Shown here: in pieces, positions 16,535-25,642 of the stretch | Position numbering within the stretch: the first letter of the stretch is position 1 | How the letters are laid out: each line of letters opens with the position of its first letter | Assembly: GCF_001544875.2 (NCBI RefSeq) | Contig: NZ_FCOA02000009.1 | Coordinates: 167,646-231,645, forward strand | Length of the DNA stretch: 64,000 nucleotides | Reading direction: 5' to 3' | Origin: Caballeronia hypogeia | Lineage (GTDB): Bacteria > Pseudomonadota > Gammaproteobacteria > Burkholderiales > Burkholderiaceae | Made by a program: the position numbers and the translations under genes | Notes under the pieces: generated by a model | Told to the model about the DNA's origin: nothing | Database searches by the model: none | Seen by the model: only the letters and a program-made list of their open reading frames with translations

Positions 16535-17337
16535 GCGACGAACGTCTCTTCACATTCCGCAATCGCTGGTTCACGGTCAGCGTGTTGGGGACCATCGGCA
16601 TCGCGGTGGTGTCGGCGCTGATCGGTTTCGTGTGGCTGCCTTCCGTGCATCGCGATGCGCAGTTCACCGGCGTCTGGAACGCCATCTGCAGCGCGGCGGG
16701 CTTGCCGCGCAGCTGGTATTCGGAGGGCACGATCGTCGAGTCGAAGACGAAGCTGACGAGCGTCGAGATGACGCCGCAATTGCTTGCGAACGTGAGCGCA
16801 AATTCGATCGGGCGTGGCGCGACGCTCGCCTTGCGCTGCACGATGTGCCACGGCGAGCGCGGCATGAGCGAGGCCAATTCGCCGAATCTCGCCGGGCAGT
16901 TCGCGTCGGTGATCTACAAGCAACTGGTCGATTTCCAGCAGGGCGTGCGCACCAACGCGGTGATGTCGCCGATGGCGGCGAATCTGAGCGATCAGGACAT
17001 GCGCGATCTTGCCGCGTATTACGCGAGTCTGCCGCGGCCGCCCGCGCAACGAAAGGTGAGCGATGCGCTCGCGCCGCCGGTCGTGGCCCATGGCGCGCCG
17101 ATGAGGAACATCGCGCCATGTGCGGCGTGTCATGGCGGAATCGATACGAAGGCGGGGAGTCCGTGGCTCGATGGTCTGCCTGCGGCTTATACGAAATCGC
17201 AGCTGATCGCGTTCGCCAATGGCACGCGCACCAATGACATCGACGGCGTCATGCGCAACGTCGCGCGCAACATGACGCCCGAGGAAATCGACGCGGCGGC
17301 GATGTATTACGCGAGGGAGTTGAACGGGAAGCCGTGA
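16531..17337 (+). CDS. Membrane-anchored dihaem cytochrome c
   Basis: 268 aa. An uncleaved helix near the N-terminus (about residues 14-36, VSVLGTIGIAVVSALIGFVW) anchors two haem c domains with the sites LRCTMCHGERGMSE and APCAACHGGIDTK. The c4-like repeats resemble those of the first cytochrome of the operon, for example QLVDFQQGVRTN and QLIAFANGTRTN after the two haem sites. It is probably the immediate electron donor tethered beside the oxidase. The ATG overlaps the oxidase subunit I stop. A membrane-bound dihaem cytochrome next to a ba3-type oxidase is unusual enough to note but consistent with an electron-transfer wire. Confidence 0.86.
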   Translation: MSDERLFTFRNRWFTVSVLGTIGIAVVSALIGFVWLPSVHRDAQFTGVWNAICSAAGLPRSWYSEGTIVESKTKLTSVEMTPQLLANVSANSIGRGATLALRCTMCHGERGMSEANSPNLAGQFASVIYKQLVDFQQGVRTNAVMSPMAANLSDQDMRDLAAYYASLPRPPAQRKVSDALAPPVVAHGAPMRNIAPCAACHGGIDTKAGSPWLDGLPAAYTKSQLIAFANGTRTNDIDGVMRNVARNMTPEEIDAAAMYYARELNGKP

Positions 17338-17482
17338 TCCGTTCGACGGCTTGCCGGAGAGTCAGGCGCAGGATCGGAATCGCCGCTAGCCCATCAGGGG
17401 CTTCATTGCCGCACGGATACGCTTTCTGTATCGTGGCCCGAAGAATGCTGGAATCTCCAGCAGACCAAGGAAAGCCAGCGAA

Positions 17483-18535
17483 ATGGAACCCAGAAGCGAA
17501 GCAATAAAAACCGACGTCCTGATCATAGGCGCAGGCCCCGTAGGGTTATTCGCCGCCTTCGAAGCCGGCGTGATCGGCCTCACGTGCCAGATCGTCGATA
17601 CGCTCGGCCGCATCGGCGGGCAGTGCATCGAACTCTATCCCGACAAGCCCATCTACGACATCCCGGCGATTCCGTCCTGCACGGCGCGCGAACTCGTCGA
17701 TCGACTGCTCGAGCAGATCCGTCCCTTCGACGTGCCGATCCATCTCGATCAACGCGTGCAGTCCGTCACGCAGCGCGACGATCATCGCTGGACGGTGACC
17801 ACTGAAAACGGCATGACCTTCGATTGCGCCGCCATCATGATCGCCGCCGGCAACGGCGCCTTCGTGCCGCAGCGCCTGCAATTGCCGGAGGCCGCCGCGC
17901 TCGAAGACAAGGACGTGCATTACAGCGTGTCGCGTGTGGCGGATTTCGCGGACAAGGAGGTCATCGTCGCGGGCGGCGGCGACTCCGCGCTCGACTGGGC
18001 GCTCGCGCTCAAGGACATCGCGAGGAAGCTCACGCTCGTGCATCGGCGTCAGGGGTTCTCCGCGGCCGCGAATTCCGTCGCGGCGATGAAGCGCGCGGTG
18101 GAAGCAGGCGAGATGGCATTCGTCGTCGGCATGATCGAATCGCTCGATGCGCCCGAGGGTGCGCTGCGCGGCGTGCGCATCAAGCAGGTCGAAGGCGCGA
18201 CCGATATCGCCGCCGACAAGGTCGTCGCGCTCTACGGACTCGTCTCCGAACTCGGTCCCATCGCGACCTGGAATCTCGACGTGCGCGGCGGACGCATCGA
18301 AGTCGACACGTCGAACTATGAATCGTCGCGGCCGGGCATCTTCGCGGTCGGCGATATCGCCAACTATCCAAACAAGCAAAAGCTCATTCTGTCGGGCTTT
18401 CATGAAGCATCGCTCGCGTTGCGGCGCGCGTATGCCTACGCCTATCCCGACAAGAAACGCGTGCACGTCCATTCGAGCTACGACGCGAAACTCGCTGAAC
18501 GCGTGAGCGCCGCGCACACAGCCGACGGCGCGTGA
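17483..18535 (+). CDS. Ferredoxin-NADP+ reductase, thioredoxin-reductase-like type
   Basis: Cytoplasmic FAD enzyme of 350 aa that exchanges electrons between NADPH and ferredoxin or flavodoxin. It shows the FAD-binding LIIGAGPVGLFAAFEAG at the N-terminus, IGGQCIELYPDKPIYDIP (family hallmark), the NAD(P) motif VAGGGDSALDWA near residue 155, and FAVGDIANYPNK near the C-terminus. The CxxC pair of true thioredoxin reductases is absent, which separates this YumC-like group. AAGGA lies 10 nt before the ATG. The stop overlaps the GTG start of the extensin-like gene. Confidence 0.92.
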   Translation: MEPRSEAIKTDVLIIGAGPVGLFAAFEAGVIGLTCQIVDTLGRIGGQCIELYPDKPIYDIPAIPSCTARELVDRLLEQIRPFDVPIHLDQRVQSVTQRDDHRWTVTTENGMTFDCAAIMIAAGNGAFVPQRLQLPEAAALEDKDVHYSVSRVADFADKEVIVAGGGDSALDWALALKDIARKLTLVHRRQGFSAAANSVAAMKRAVEAGEMAFVVGMIESLDAPEGALRGVRIKQVEGATDIAADKVVALYGLVSELGPIATWNLDVRGGRIEVDTSNYESSRPGIFAVGDIANYPNKQKLILSGFHEASLALRRAYAYAYPDKKRVHVHSSYDAKLAERVSAAHTADGA

Positions 18536-19242
18536 TCGCGCGCGTCGTCGCGTGGATGTTTCTCGCGTTGCTCGCCGGCGCGGCGATGTTCGTCTATGCC
18601 GTGTATTCGAAACGCGTCGTGTTGCCCCAGCGCTACGATCCGTTCGCGCCGCTCGACGTGCGCGCGCCGCAAGGTCCGCTCACGCGTTTCAAGCTCTGGC
18701 GCACGATGCGAGACCCGCAACTTTGCGATGCCGCGCTTGTGCATTCCGGTCTCGTCTATTGCGACATGGCCGACTCGACGGGGCGGGGCGGCTGCGAACT
18801 GAAGAACGTGGTGCGCGTCACGCAGGTCGAAGACGTGCGCTTTAGTGCGCCGTTTATCGCGACCTGTCCGCTCGCGCTCGGCATCGCCTATTTCGAGCAT
18901 CAGTACCTTCAACGCGCCGCACTCGAGACTTACGGAGAAGGTGTCGCGCGCATCGAGCACGTGGGCAGTTACGCGTGCCGCAACGTGAATCATCAGCAGG
19001 ACACGGCGCTGAGTCAGCACGCGAGCGCCAACGCGATCGATCTCACGGGTTTCGTGCTCGACAACGGACGACGCATCACACTGGCGCGCTGGGACGACGC
19101 GACATCGCCCGATGGCGTCTTTCTGCGCCGCGTGCACGAGGGCGCATGCGCGTCGTTCGACACGACGCTCGGACCCGACTACAACGCGCTGCACAAGGCG
19201 CACTTTCACGTCGATATGGGACCCTACCGCGTCTGCCGCTGA
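18532..19242 (+). CDS. Extensin-like C-terminal domain protein
   Basis: 236-aa envelope protein with an N-terminal membrane segment (MIARVVAWMFLALLAGAAMF) and an extensin-like C-terminal domain. Features are four or more cysteines (for example ATCPLALGIAYFEHQ and SYACRNVN), SQHASANAIDLTGFVL, and the closing NALHKAHFHVDMGPY, a His-rich pattern like D,D-peptidase-type zinc folds. A peptidoglycan-related role is plausible but untested. It begins with GTG overlapping the ferredoxin reductase stop, so the two are coupled even though no functional link is obvious. Confidence 0.83.
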   Translation: MIARVVAWMFLALLAGAAMFVYAVYSKRVVLPQRYDPFAPLDVRAPQGPLTRFKLWRTMRDPQLCDAALVHSGLVYCDMADSTGRGGCELKNVVRVTQVEDVRFSAPFIATCPLALGIAYFEHQYLQRAALETYGEGVARIEHVGSYACRNVNHQQDTALSQHASANAIDLTGFVLDNGRRITLARWDDATSPDGVFLRRVHEGACASFDTTLGPDYNALHKAHFHVDMGPYRVCR

Positions 19243-19406
19243 ATCATGCGTGCCGAGGCGTGGAATCGCGGCCCGCGCGCTTTTCGAATCGATTCGGCTC
19301 GCGAGCGCACCGACGTGTCGCGGCGGGTTCGTTAAAATTGTCATGAACGCGGCGCGCGCGCAGTATCCGCGCCGCCAAGCCCACCCTCGACATATCGGAA
19401 CAGCGA

Positions 19407-19931
19407 ATGACGAAACAAGAGACCGCCAAGCAAGATCCCTGGGAACGACGTGCGTTGCTGCTGCATTTGGGCGACGTACTGGAGACGGTGTTCTGCCTGA
19501 GCCAATGCGCCGACGAATACGCGAGCATCGGCGATGCGGTGAAGGGCAACGACGCGCTTGCGGGATTCTCGTGGCTCGCCTTCATCGATGAAAGGATGAC
19601 GCCGCGCGATTTCATCCGCCGCGCTTCGGGTGCGTTTTTCGTCTGGCCGAAGGCGCTGCTCGACGAGACACTGAATCGCCCGATGCTCGCGAATACGGTC
19701 AGGCATGATCTCTTCGCGGACAACGCGAAGGGCTGGAATGCTTACGTGGAAGAGCGGCGCCGTGAGGTGCCGTGGTTCGGCGAGGATCTGCCGCAACTTG
19801 CGAAGAGCGCGGCCCCGGCTCATGAAGCGAAGCCGTCCCCGACGCCGCAAAAACATAAGGACGAGCCCGCCACCGACACCCCTTCGCGCTACTCGACGTG
19901 GCCGTGGCCCGACAAGTCCGACGACGCGTGA
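19407..19931 (+). CDS. Conserved hypothetical cytoplasmic protein
   Basis: 174 aa, no signal peptide or membrane helix. The first 130 residues look globular, with a Trp-rich helical pattern (DPWERRALLLHLGDVLETV, FSWLAFIDERM, FFVWPKALLDET, WNAYVEERRREVPWF). The last 45 are Pro/Lys/Ala-rich and likely disordered. I know of no function. It lies 29 bp from the end of a convergent exported protein gene and 165 bp after the extensin-like gene. Codon use matches the neighbours, so it is a real gene. Confidence 0.7.
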   Translation: MTKQETAKQDPWERRALLLHLGDVLETVFCLSQCADEYASIGDAVKGNDALAGFSWLAFIDERMTPRDFIRRASGAFFVWPKALLDETLNRPMLANTVRHDLFADNAKGWNAYVEERRREVPWFGEDLPQLAKSAAPAHEAKPSPTPQKHKDEPATDTPSRYSTWPWPDKSDDA

Positions 19932-19959
19932 ACGAAAAGGACGGACACGCCGTCGCGCT

Positions 19960-20253
19960 TTATTCCTTTTTGCCCATGCCGCTCGCGCCCGCATCGAAAC
20001 CGAGTCCGTTCGGCCGATCGGGTGCGGCGCCTTTGCCCGAAGATTTCTTGCCCGGCCGCGTCTTCAGCGCGTCGCTGGCGTTGGCTGCCGCGGCTGCGGG
20101 CGGCGTGACATTGCGTTCCTGATACGCGGGCGTGCTGTCGTAGTCCAGTTTGTTCGGCGTTTGCGGCGCCTGCTGCGCGCTTGCCACAACGGCGAGCGTG
20201 CCGCCGAGCAGAATCCCCGCCGTGCGCCCGAGTGCTTTGAATGTGGCTCTCAT
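19960..20253 (-). CDS. Small exported protein of unknown function
   Basis: 97 aa with a signal peptide (RTAGILLGGTLAVVASA|QQ) and a low-complexity mature part: YDSTPAYQERNVTPPAAAAANAS, then a basic KTRPGKKSSGKG and a Gly-rich end. No domain recognised. It is transcribed away from the OmpW gene, with about 200 bp between the two starts. Confidence 0.65.
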   Translation of the reverse strand: MRATFKALGRTAGILLGGTLAVVASAQQAPQTPNKLDYDSTPAYQERNVTPPAAAAANASDALKTRPGKKSSGKGAAPDRPNGLGFDAGASGMGKKE

Positions 20254-20455
20254 CTGCTGCCTCCCGTTTGTTCTGCACTTTCCCTTGATTCAGCAAAGCG
20301 TGGGCCTGCATGCATGCGGCCTGTGCGCACGCCCTTGTCGCACCGCAAGCCTTGTCGATGCCGCCCGTGCGTGCGCGCGAACGCGTTGATGGCCATCAAC
20401 CGCTCAGGCGAAATCAACCGGGAAAATCCCTGCTTTAAACGGGGAAAAAACGGCA

Positions 20456-21109
20456 ATGAAAAAGGGTATCGGGGCTGTGGTGGTGGCGTGCGCGGCGATG
20501 TTCGGGGGCGCGGCGCAAGCGGCGCAAGCGGCAGGCGATGCATCGCCCGGCGATTCGGTGGGCGGCATCCATGCAGGCGACATTCTCGTGCGTCTGCGGG
20601 CAATCAGCATTCAGCCGGACGTGACGGCGGGCGGCACGCTCGGCACGCTCGGCGTCGGCGTGAACAACGCGATCGTGCCGGAACTCGACTTCACCTACAT
20701 GATCCGCGATCAGATCGGCGTGGAACTCATCCTCGCGACGTCGCGGCATCAGGTGACATCGAACATCGGCGGGCTCGGCGGCATGGGCGTGCTGCCGCCG
20801 ACCGTGCTGCTGCAATATCACTTCAATCACGCGGGCCGGGTGCGTCCGTATGTCGGCGCGGGCCTCAACTACACCTACTTCTACAACGACAAGCTGAAAG
20901 CGGGCGACACGCCGGTATCGATCAGGCACAGCAGCTTCGGCCCGGCGCTGCAGGCGGGCGTCGACGTGCAGATCACGAAGAATCTCTTCGTCAACGCCGA
21001 CCTGAAAAAGATCTGGATGCGCACCAGCGCATCCGCCGGCGGCGCGGATCTCGGCTCGCTGAAGATCGATCCGTGGGTGCTTGGCCTCGGCGTCGGCATG
21101 AAGTTCTGA
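20456..21109 (+). CDS. OmpW-family outer-membrane protein
   Basis: Eight-stranded beta-barrel of 217 aa. A signal peptide (MKKGIGAVVVACAAMFGGAAQAA) precedes the mature family start: GDILVRLRAISIQPD. Further family features are PELDFTYMIRDQIGVELILA, PTVLLQYHFN, RPYVGAGLNYTYFY and the C-terminal VLGLGVGMKF, which ends in Phe. OmpW proteins form narrow hydrophobic channels and are often regulated by oxygen or stress; nothing in the promoter region here proves that. Confidence 0.92.
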   Translation: MKKGIGAVVVACAAMFGGAAQAAQAAGDASPGDSVGGIHAGDILVRLRAISIQPDVTAGGTLGTLGVGVNNAIVPELDFTYMIRDQIGVELILATSRHQVTSNIGGLGGMGVLPPTVLLQYHFNHAGRVRPYVGAGLNYTYFYNDKLKAGDTPVSIRHSSFGPALQAGVDVQITKNLFVNADLKKIWMRTSASAGGADLGSLKIDPWVLGLGVGMKF

Positions 21110-21301
21110 CACGCGATGATGCCCGTTCCCGCGCACCTGGCCTGAAAATTGGCGGATGATGCCGGTGCTTCTGGCGTGGATGGTTGCGCGGTCGCGGTAT
21201 CCTTGACAGCAGGCCCGGCGCAGATCGGCGCTGCCCGAACGTTGGCGGGCGGCGGGCGATCTGCAACGACTAATAACACCGCATCGGGGAACTGCAAGCC
21301 A

Positions 21302-21826
21302 ATGAGACCTTCCACTTACGCGGGAATCGCCTTGCTCGCGGCCTGCGGCGCCGCGTTCGCGCAACAGCCTCTCGCCGTGCCCGGACGCAGCCAGAGCCCG
21401 TGGCAGCAATCCATCGATACCGCCGCTTGCTACGCCTTCGCCAATCAGACGACGAAAGTGAACATGGCGCGCGAGTCGCAGGCGCCTCCGCGCGAAGCGA
21501 CCCACGAAACGCGCTCGCTCAATCCGCCGCGTCCGGTCGAGCCGCCGCTGCCGCCGGGCGCATCCGGTGCGTCGGGCGCTCTCGCGGCGTCGGCTGCGGC
21601 GCCGGCATCGGGTGCATCGGCGGCCGTGGTCGCCGGCGCTTCCGAGCCGCAAGGCGCATCCGGCGCGATGCCGGCCTCGGGCGTGGCAATCGCCTCGGGC
21701 GCATCGGACGCGATCTATGGCGGCGACATGAAAATGCCGCCGCTGCCTCCGCCCGAGCCGCCGATGGTGCGCTACTGGCGCGCCTACAGCGACTGCATGC
21801 AGGGCCGCGGCTACTTCGTGCGCTGA
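21302..21826 (+). CDS. Exported Ala/Ser/Gly-rich protein of unknown function
   Basis: 174 aa. Signal peptide MRPSTYAGIALLAACGAAFA|QQ, then a short conserved-looking block (PWQQSIDTAACYAFANQTT). A long low-complexity centre built from GASGASG/ASGA repeats follows, and the protein closes with PPMVRYWRAYSDCMQGRGYFVR. The two ends each carry one Cys, which could form a disulphide across the disordered middle. No function is known to me. The open frame extends 51 codons upstream, but only the ATG at 21302 gives a signal peptide. Confidence 0.68.
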   Translation: MRPSTYAGIALLAACGAAFAQQPLAVPGRSQSPWQQSIDTAACYAFANQTTKVNMARESQAPPREATHETRSLNPPRPVEPPLPPGASGASGALAASAAAPASGASAAVVAGASEPQGASGAMPASGVAIASGASDAIYGGDMKMPPLPPPEPPMVRYWRAYSDCMQGRGYFVR

Positions 21827-21838
21827 TTCATCGGACGT

Positions 21839-21866
21839 GCGCCCGTTGTTCCGGGCGCGCTTTGCT
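21839..21866 (+). terminator. Possible terminator hairpin
   Basis: 7-bp stem GCGCCCG / CGGGCGC (21839-21845 and 21852-21858) with a 6-nt loop, then GCTTTGC. The U-tract is interrupted, so this is weak. Confidence 0.4.
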
Positions 21867-21942
21867 TTCGCGCAATCGTGCGCGCGAACACGCCGGCGGA
21901 AGACACATTCGAAGTACGAAATTATTTCGCGCGAGGCGGCGC

Positions 21943-22341
21943 ATGAACGCTCAGCCGATTCATGAAGGACGATGCGCATGCGGCTCGGTGCGCGTGCGCG
22001 TTTCGGGCGAGCCGAAGGAAGTGAACCTGTGCCACTGCATGACGTGCCGGCGCATTCACGGCGCGCCTTTCGGCGTTTATGCGATTTTCCCGCGCGACGC
22101 GGTGGAGGTGTCGGGCGACACCGTCGCATGGGCCAGTTCGGCGACGGGCAAGCGGCACCACTGTCCGGCGTGCGGCTCGCCCGTGTTCCTTGCGTTCGAC
22201 GGCGTGGATGAAATCGAAGTGCCGACCGGCCTTTTCGACGAAACCGGCCTTTATCCGCCGCAGTACGAAATCTGGTGCAAGAGCGCCGAGCCTTGGCACG
22301 ACGCGCAGGGGCGCCGCCGTTTCGCGCGCGGCGCGCCCTGA
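21943..22341 (+). CDS. GFA-family zinc-binding protein
   Basis: 132-aa protein of the glutathione-dependent formaldehyde-activating-enzyme-like (Gfa) fold. Zinc-binding cysteines appear in order: GRCACGSVRV, NLCHCMTCRRIHGAPFG and HHCPACGSPVF. The true formaldehyde-glutathione activity is shown for few members, so treat the name as a fold label. ATG 21943 has GAGG about 8 nt upstream; the longer open frame before it is not coding in character. The stop lies 4 bp from the end of a convergent alcohol dehydrogenase gene. Confidence 0.87.
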   Translation: MNAQPIHEGRCACGSVRVRVSGEPKEVNLCHCMTCRRIHGAPFGVYAIFPRDAVEVSGDTVAWASSATGKRHHCPACGSPVFLAFDGVDEIEVPTGLFDETGLYPPQYEIWCKSAEPWHDAQGRRRFARGAP

Positions 22342-22345
22342 TCCC

Positions 22346-23356
22346 TCAGCACTCGACGATCGCCTTCACGACGCCCGCCTTCGGATCCAGCAGGGAGGAG
22401 AAGCGCTCCGGCACGTCGGAGAGCGTCAGGCGATGCGTGTTGAGGGCATCGGTCGGCACTTCGCCCGCGCGCATCGCGGCGAGCACGGTTTCGAAGTCCT
22501 CGGGCGTGGCGTTGCGGCTCGCGAGCAGCGTCGCCTCGCGCTTGTGGAACTCGGGATCGGCGAAGGAAATGCGATCCGGCACGATCGACACCAGCACATA
22601 CTTGCCGCCATGCGCGATGAACTCGAAGCCGCGCTCCATCGCCTTCGAATTGCCGGTCGCGTCGAACACCACATCGAAGAATTCGCCGTTCGTGAGCTTC
22701 GACAGTTCGTCCTTGTCGTGCTCGCCGATCTTCACGGCCGCGTCCGCTTTCAGTTCGCGCCTGCAGAAGGCGAGGCGGTCTTCGCGCGTGTCGAGGGCGG
22801 TGACATTCGCGCCACGCAGCCGCGCGAAGGTGATCGCCGCCATGCCGATCGGACCCGTGCCGACGACCAGCACGCGTTGACCCGGCTTCACGTCGGCGCG
22901 ACGCACCGCATGCGCGCCGATCGCGAGGAATTCGACCATCGCCGCCTGATCGAGCGTGACGCCTTCGGCCTTGTGGACGAACTGCGCGGGCAGATTCAGA
23001 TATTCGGTGAACGCGCCGTCGCGATGCACGCCGAGCACCTGGATGTTCACGCAGCAATTGGTCCTGCCCTGACGGCACGCTATGCACTTGCCGCACGACA
23101 GATACGGCATCACGTAGACCGTGTCGCCGGCCTTCAGGCCGCTGGCCGGATCGGCTTCCTCGATCACGCCGGAGAGCTCGTGGCCCATCACGCGCGGATA
23201 GGAAAGATACGGCTGGTTCCCGGTGAAGATGTGCAGGTCGGTGCCGCACACGCCGACGCGCTTCACGCGCAGCAGCACTTCGTTGTCGCCGCGCTGCGGC
23301 TTCTCGCGCTGTTCGGCTTTCAGGGTTCCGGGGGTTTCGCAGATGACGGTCAGCAT
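22346..23356 (-). CDS. Zinc-dependent alcohol dehydrogenase family protein (polyol/uronate type)
   Basis: 336-aa MDR enzyme. Catalytic zinc ligands are in VGVCGTDLHIFTG and VMGHELSG; the structural-zinc loop CGKCIACRQGRTNCC is complete; the Rossmann motif is VLVVGTGPIGMAAI near residue 165. The closest recognised groups are galactonate/sorbitol-type dehydrogenases (RspB/LgoD-like), judging from the LHIFTGNQPYLSYPRVMGHE block. It starts at ATG 23356; an in-frame extension of 68 codons upstream is not coding-like. It is convergent with the GFA gene and divergent from the sirtuin gene. No sugar-catabolic partner is adjacent, so the substrate is open. Confidence 0.86.
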   Translation of the reverse strand: MLTVICETPGTLKAEQREKPQRGDNEVLLRVKRVGVCGTDLHIFTGNQPYLSYPRVMGHELSGVIEEADPASGLKAGDTVYVMPYLSCGKCIACRQGRTNCCVNIQVLGVHRDGAFTEYLNLPAQFVHKAEGVTLDQAAMVEFLAIGAHAVRRADVKPGQRVLVVGTGPIGMAAITFARLRGANVTALDTREDRLAFCRRELKADAAVKIGEHDKDELSKLTNGEFFDVVFDATGNSKAMERGFEFIAHGGKYVLVSIVPDRISFADPEFHKREATLLASRNATPEDFETVLAAMRAGEVPTDALNTHRLTLSDVPERFSSLLDPKAGVVKAIVEC

Positions 23357-23561
23357 GCTTGTCTCGTGGATGTCGTTGGAATGGGGCGCGTCCGACAATC
23401 TATCGATGACCGCCGATTTGGTCAAGCCAATTTCAATATTGTAAAAGTGGTAAGGCCAGAAAGGGCGATTGTCCGGCGTCAGCGACGGGGCGCGTTTCGC
23501 CTTATATTTGCACGACGGAACGCGCACCCCACGCGCCTTCACGCGTCTCCAAGGACTCAAC

Positions 23562-24389
23562 GTGCAGCAGCTTCATGACTTCGTCGAACGGCATCCACGC
23601 TTGTTCGTGCTTTCGGGCGCCGGCATCAGCACCGAATCGGGCATTCCGTGCTATCGCGACCGGGAAGGCCAGCGCACCGGCCGCGCCCCCATTCTGCTCA
23701 AGGATTTTATCGGCTCGGACTACGCGCGCCGCCGCTACTGGGCGCGCAGCCTGATCGGCTGGCCGGTGGTCGAAAAGGCGCAGCCGAACGCCGCGCATCA
23801 TGCGGTGCGGGCGCTGGCGGCGCGCTCGCGGGTGCATCGGCTGGTCACGCAGAATGTCGACGGCTTGCATACGCGCGCGGGCAATCCCGATGTGATCGAG
23901 CTGCACGGCAATATCGGCCGCGTGATCTGCATGGAATGCGGCGAGCGGCATACGCGCGCGGCGGTGCAGCGCATGCTGGAGGCGGCGAATCCGGATTTCG
24001 TCGGCTACACGGCGCCGGCGGTGCCGGATGGCGACGCGCTGATCGAGGACCTCGACTTCGCTTCGTTCGACGTGCCCGGCTGCAGCCGCTGCGGCGGCGT
24101 GCTCAAACCCGATGTGGTGTTCTTCGGCGAGAGCGTGCCGCGCGCGCTGGTCGACGACGCCGCGCGCTCGCTCGACGCCGCCGACGCGATGCTGGTCGTC
24201 GGTTCCTCGCTGATGGTGTACTCCGGCTATCGCTTCTGCGAGTGGGCCGCGAAGAGCGGCAAGCCGATCGCCGCGATCAACATCGGCAAGACGCGCGCGG
24301 ATGCGCTGCTCGCGCTGAAAATCGAGGCGCCGTGCTCGGAGGCGCTCGAGCGGCTGATCGAGCGCCTCGACGCGCGGGCCGGGGTTTAG
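23562..24389 (+). CDS. NAD-dependent protein deacylase, Sir2 family
   Basis: Cytoplasmic sirtuin of 275 aa removing acyl groups from lysines with NAD+. NAD-binding FVLSGAGISTESGIPCYRD, TQNVDGLHTRAG, the catalytic His in VIELHGNIGR, and the zinc site CMEC...CSRC are all present; VVGSSLMVYSGYRF is the distal NAD motif. The layout fits bacterial class II-like sirtuins. I start at GTG 23562 because AAGGA lies 6 nt upstream; the open frame continues 31 codons further up without features. Its end overlaps the end of a convergent aminotransferase gene by 4 bp. Confidence 0.92.
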   Translation: MQQLHDFVERHPRLFVLSGAGISTESGIPCYRDREGQRTGRAPILLKDFIGSDYARRRYWARSLIGWPVVEKAQPNAAHHAVRALAARSRVHRLVTQNVDGLHTRAGNPDVIELHGNIGRVICMECGERHTRAAVQRMLEAANPDFVGYTAPAVPDGDALIEDLDFASFDVPGCSRCGGVLKPDVVFFGESVPRALVDDAARSLDAADAMLVVGSSLMVYSGYRFCEWAAKSGKPIAAINIGKTRADALLALKIEAPCSEALERLIERLDARAGV

Positions 24390-25642
24390 CGGGCCTCGCG
24401 CGCCAGCGTTTCGATCCCTTCGAGCAAACGCTGTGCGTCCGACATGCGCGAAAACAGCGCGGGCGTCACGCGCACGACTGCGCCCGCATCGGGGCCCGGG
24501 CGCATGACCGTGAACACGCCGAAGCGGTCGCGCAGCGCGGCTGCGATCGCCTCGCATCCTTCTTTCGTCGCGTGCCCTTCGATGCGGAACGCGGTGATCC
24601 CAGCGGTCATCGACGGATCGCTGGGCGTCGTGATCTGCACGCCAGGCAGCGCGCGCGCCGGTTCCGCCCACGCGTCGCGCAGGGCCCGCAAACGCGCTTC
24701 CTTCGCCTGCGCGCCGATACGCCGGTGCACGTCCAGCGCGGCAGGCAGCGTGAACCACGCGGCGAAGTTCGGCGAGCCCGTATGCACGCGCGCGCGAATG
24801 TCGCCGGCGGGCCAGGTGCGGTCGCCGAGATACGGGTCGATCGATTCGACGTGACCCCGACGGATATAAATCGCGCCGCAGCCGAGCGGCGCGCCGATCC
24901 ACTTGTGCAGATTCAGCGCGGCGAAGGGCGCATTCAGGTCGGGCACGTCGAAGTCGAGCTGACCCCAGGAGTGCGCGGCATCGACGATCACGTCCGCGCC
25001 GGCATCCTTCGCCAGCGCCGACAACTCCGCGACGGGCGGCACGAGGCCGGTCGCGAAGCACACATGCGAAAGCAGCACGAGCCGCGTGCGCGGATGATCG
25101 CGCAGCGCCTTCGCATAGGTTTCGAGAACCGCTTCGCGCGTCGCGGGCTCGGGTATCGAAATGCGCACGGGCGTTACCCCGCGCCGCTCGCGCAGCCATT
25201 CCATCGCGTCCTTGCCGCACGGATAGTCGAGGTCGCTGTACAGCACGACATCGCCCGGTGACAGACGGTTGTAGCCGCTGATGAGCGCGAGCAGCGCCTC
25301 TGTCGCGTTGCGCGTCAGTTCGATTTCCTCCACCGCGCAACCCATCGCCGCCGCGACGCGTTCGCGCAGGCCGTGATACAGCGGCATCAGATGCGGGCGG
25401 ATCAGCAGCGTTGTCTCGCGGTTCACGCGCTCGGTCCAGTAATGGAACATCGCCTTGACCGGCTCGGTCATCGCACCCCAGAAGCCATTCTCCAGGTTGA
25501 TCAGCGCGTCCGACTGGCAATACAGGCCGCGCACCGCGTTCCAGTAGTGCTCGTCGGTGGCGATGCCGGTGGCGGGCGCGGCCGGAAGCGCCGCCAGCGC
25601 GGCTTCGAACTCAGGCGTGCGGTAATCGAGGAGATCGGGCAT
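24386..25642 (-). CDS. Class-V aminotransferase, isopenicillin-N-epimerase-like
   Basis: 418-aa PLP enzyme. The PLP Asp is in VIVDAAHSWGQ and the Schiff-base Lys in LNLHKWIGAPLGCG; ENGFWG near residue 50 and ELTRNATEALLALISGYN contact the cofactor phosphate. The family includes cysteine desulfurases, kynureninase-like and epimerase-like enzymes; the DYPCGKDAMEWL and HKWIGAPLG blocks match the isopenicillin-N epimerase-like group, most of which have no known substrate and do not make penicillin. It starts at ATG 25642, with 29 extra open codons upstream judged non-coding. It is convergent with the sirtuin gene. Confidence 0.88.
   Translation of the reverse strand: MPDLLDYRTPEFEAALAALPAAPATGIATDEHYWNAVRGLYCQSDALINLENGFWGAMTEPVKAMFHYWTERVNRETTLLIRPHLMPLYHGLRERVAAAMGCAVEEIELTRNATEALLALISGYNRLSPGDVVLYSDLDYPCGKDAMEWLRERRGVTPVRISIPEPATREAVLETYAKALRDHPRTRLVLLSHVCFATGLVPPVAELSALAKDAGADVIVDAAHSWGQLDFDVPDLNAPFAALNLHKWIGAPLGCGAIYIRRGHVESIDPYLGDRTWPAGDIRARVHTGSPNFAAWFTLPAALDVHRRIGAQAKEARLRALRDAWAEPARALPGVQITTPSDPSMTAGITAFRIEGHATKEGCEAIAAALRDRFGVFTVMRPGPDAGAVVRVTPALFSRMSDAQRLLEGIETLAREAR

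Noticed and set aside
22079..23578. Long plus-strand frame across the alcohol dehydrogenase gene
   Set aside because: It starts inside the GFA gene in another frame, and the minus strand has the full zinc-dehydrogenase motif set.
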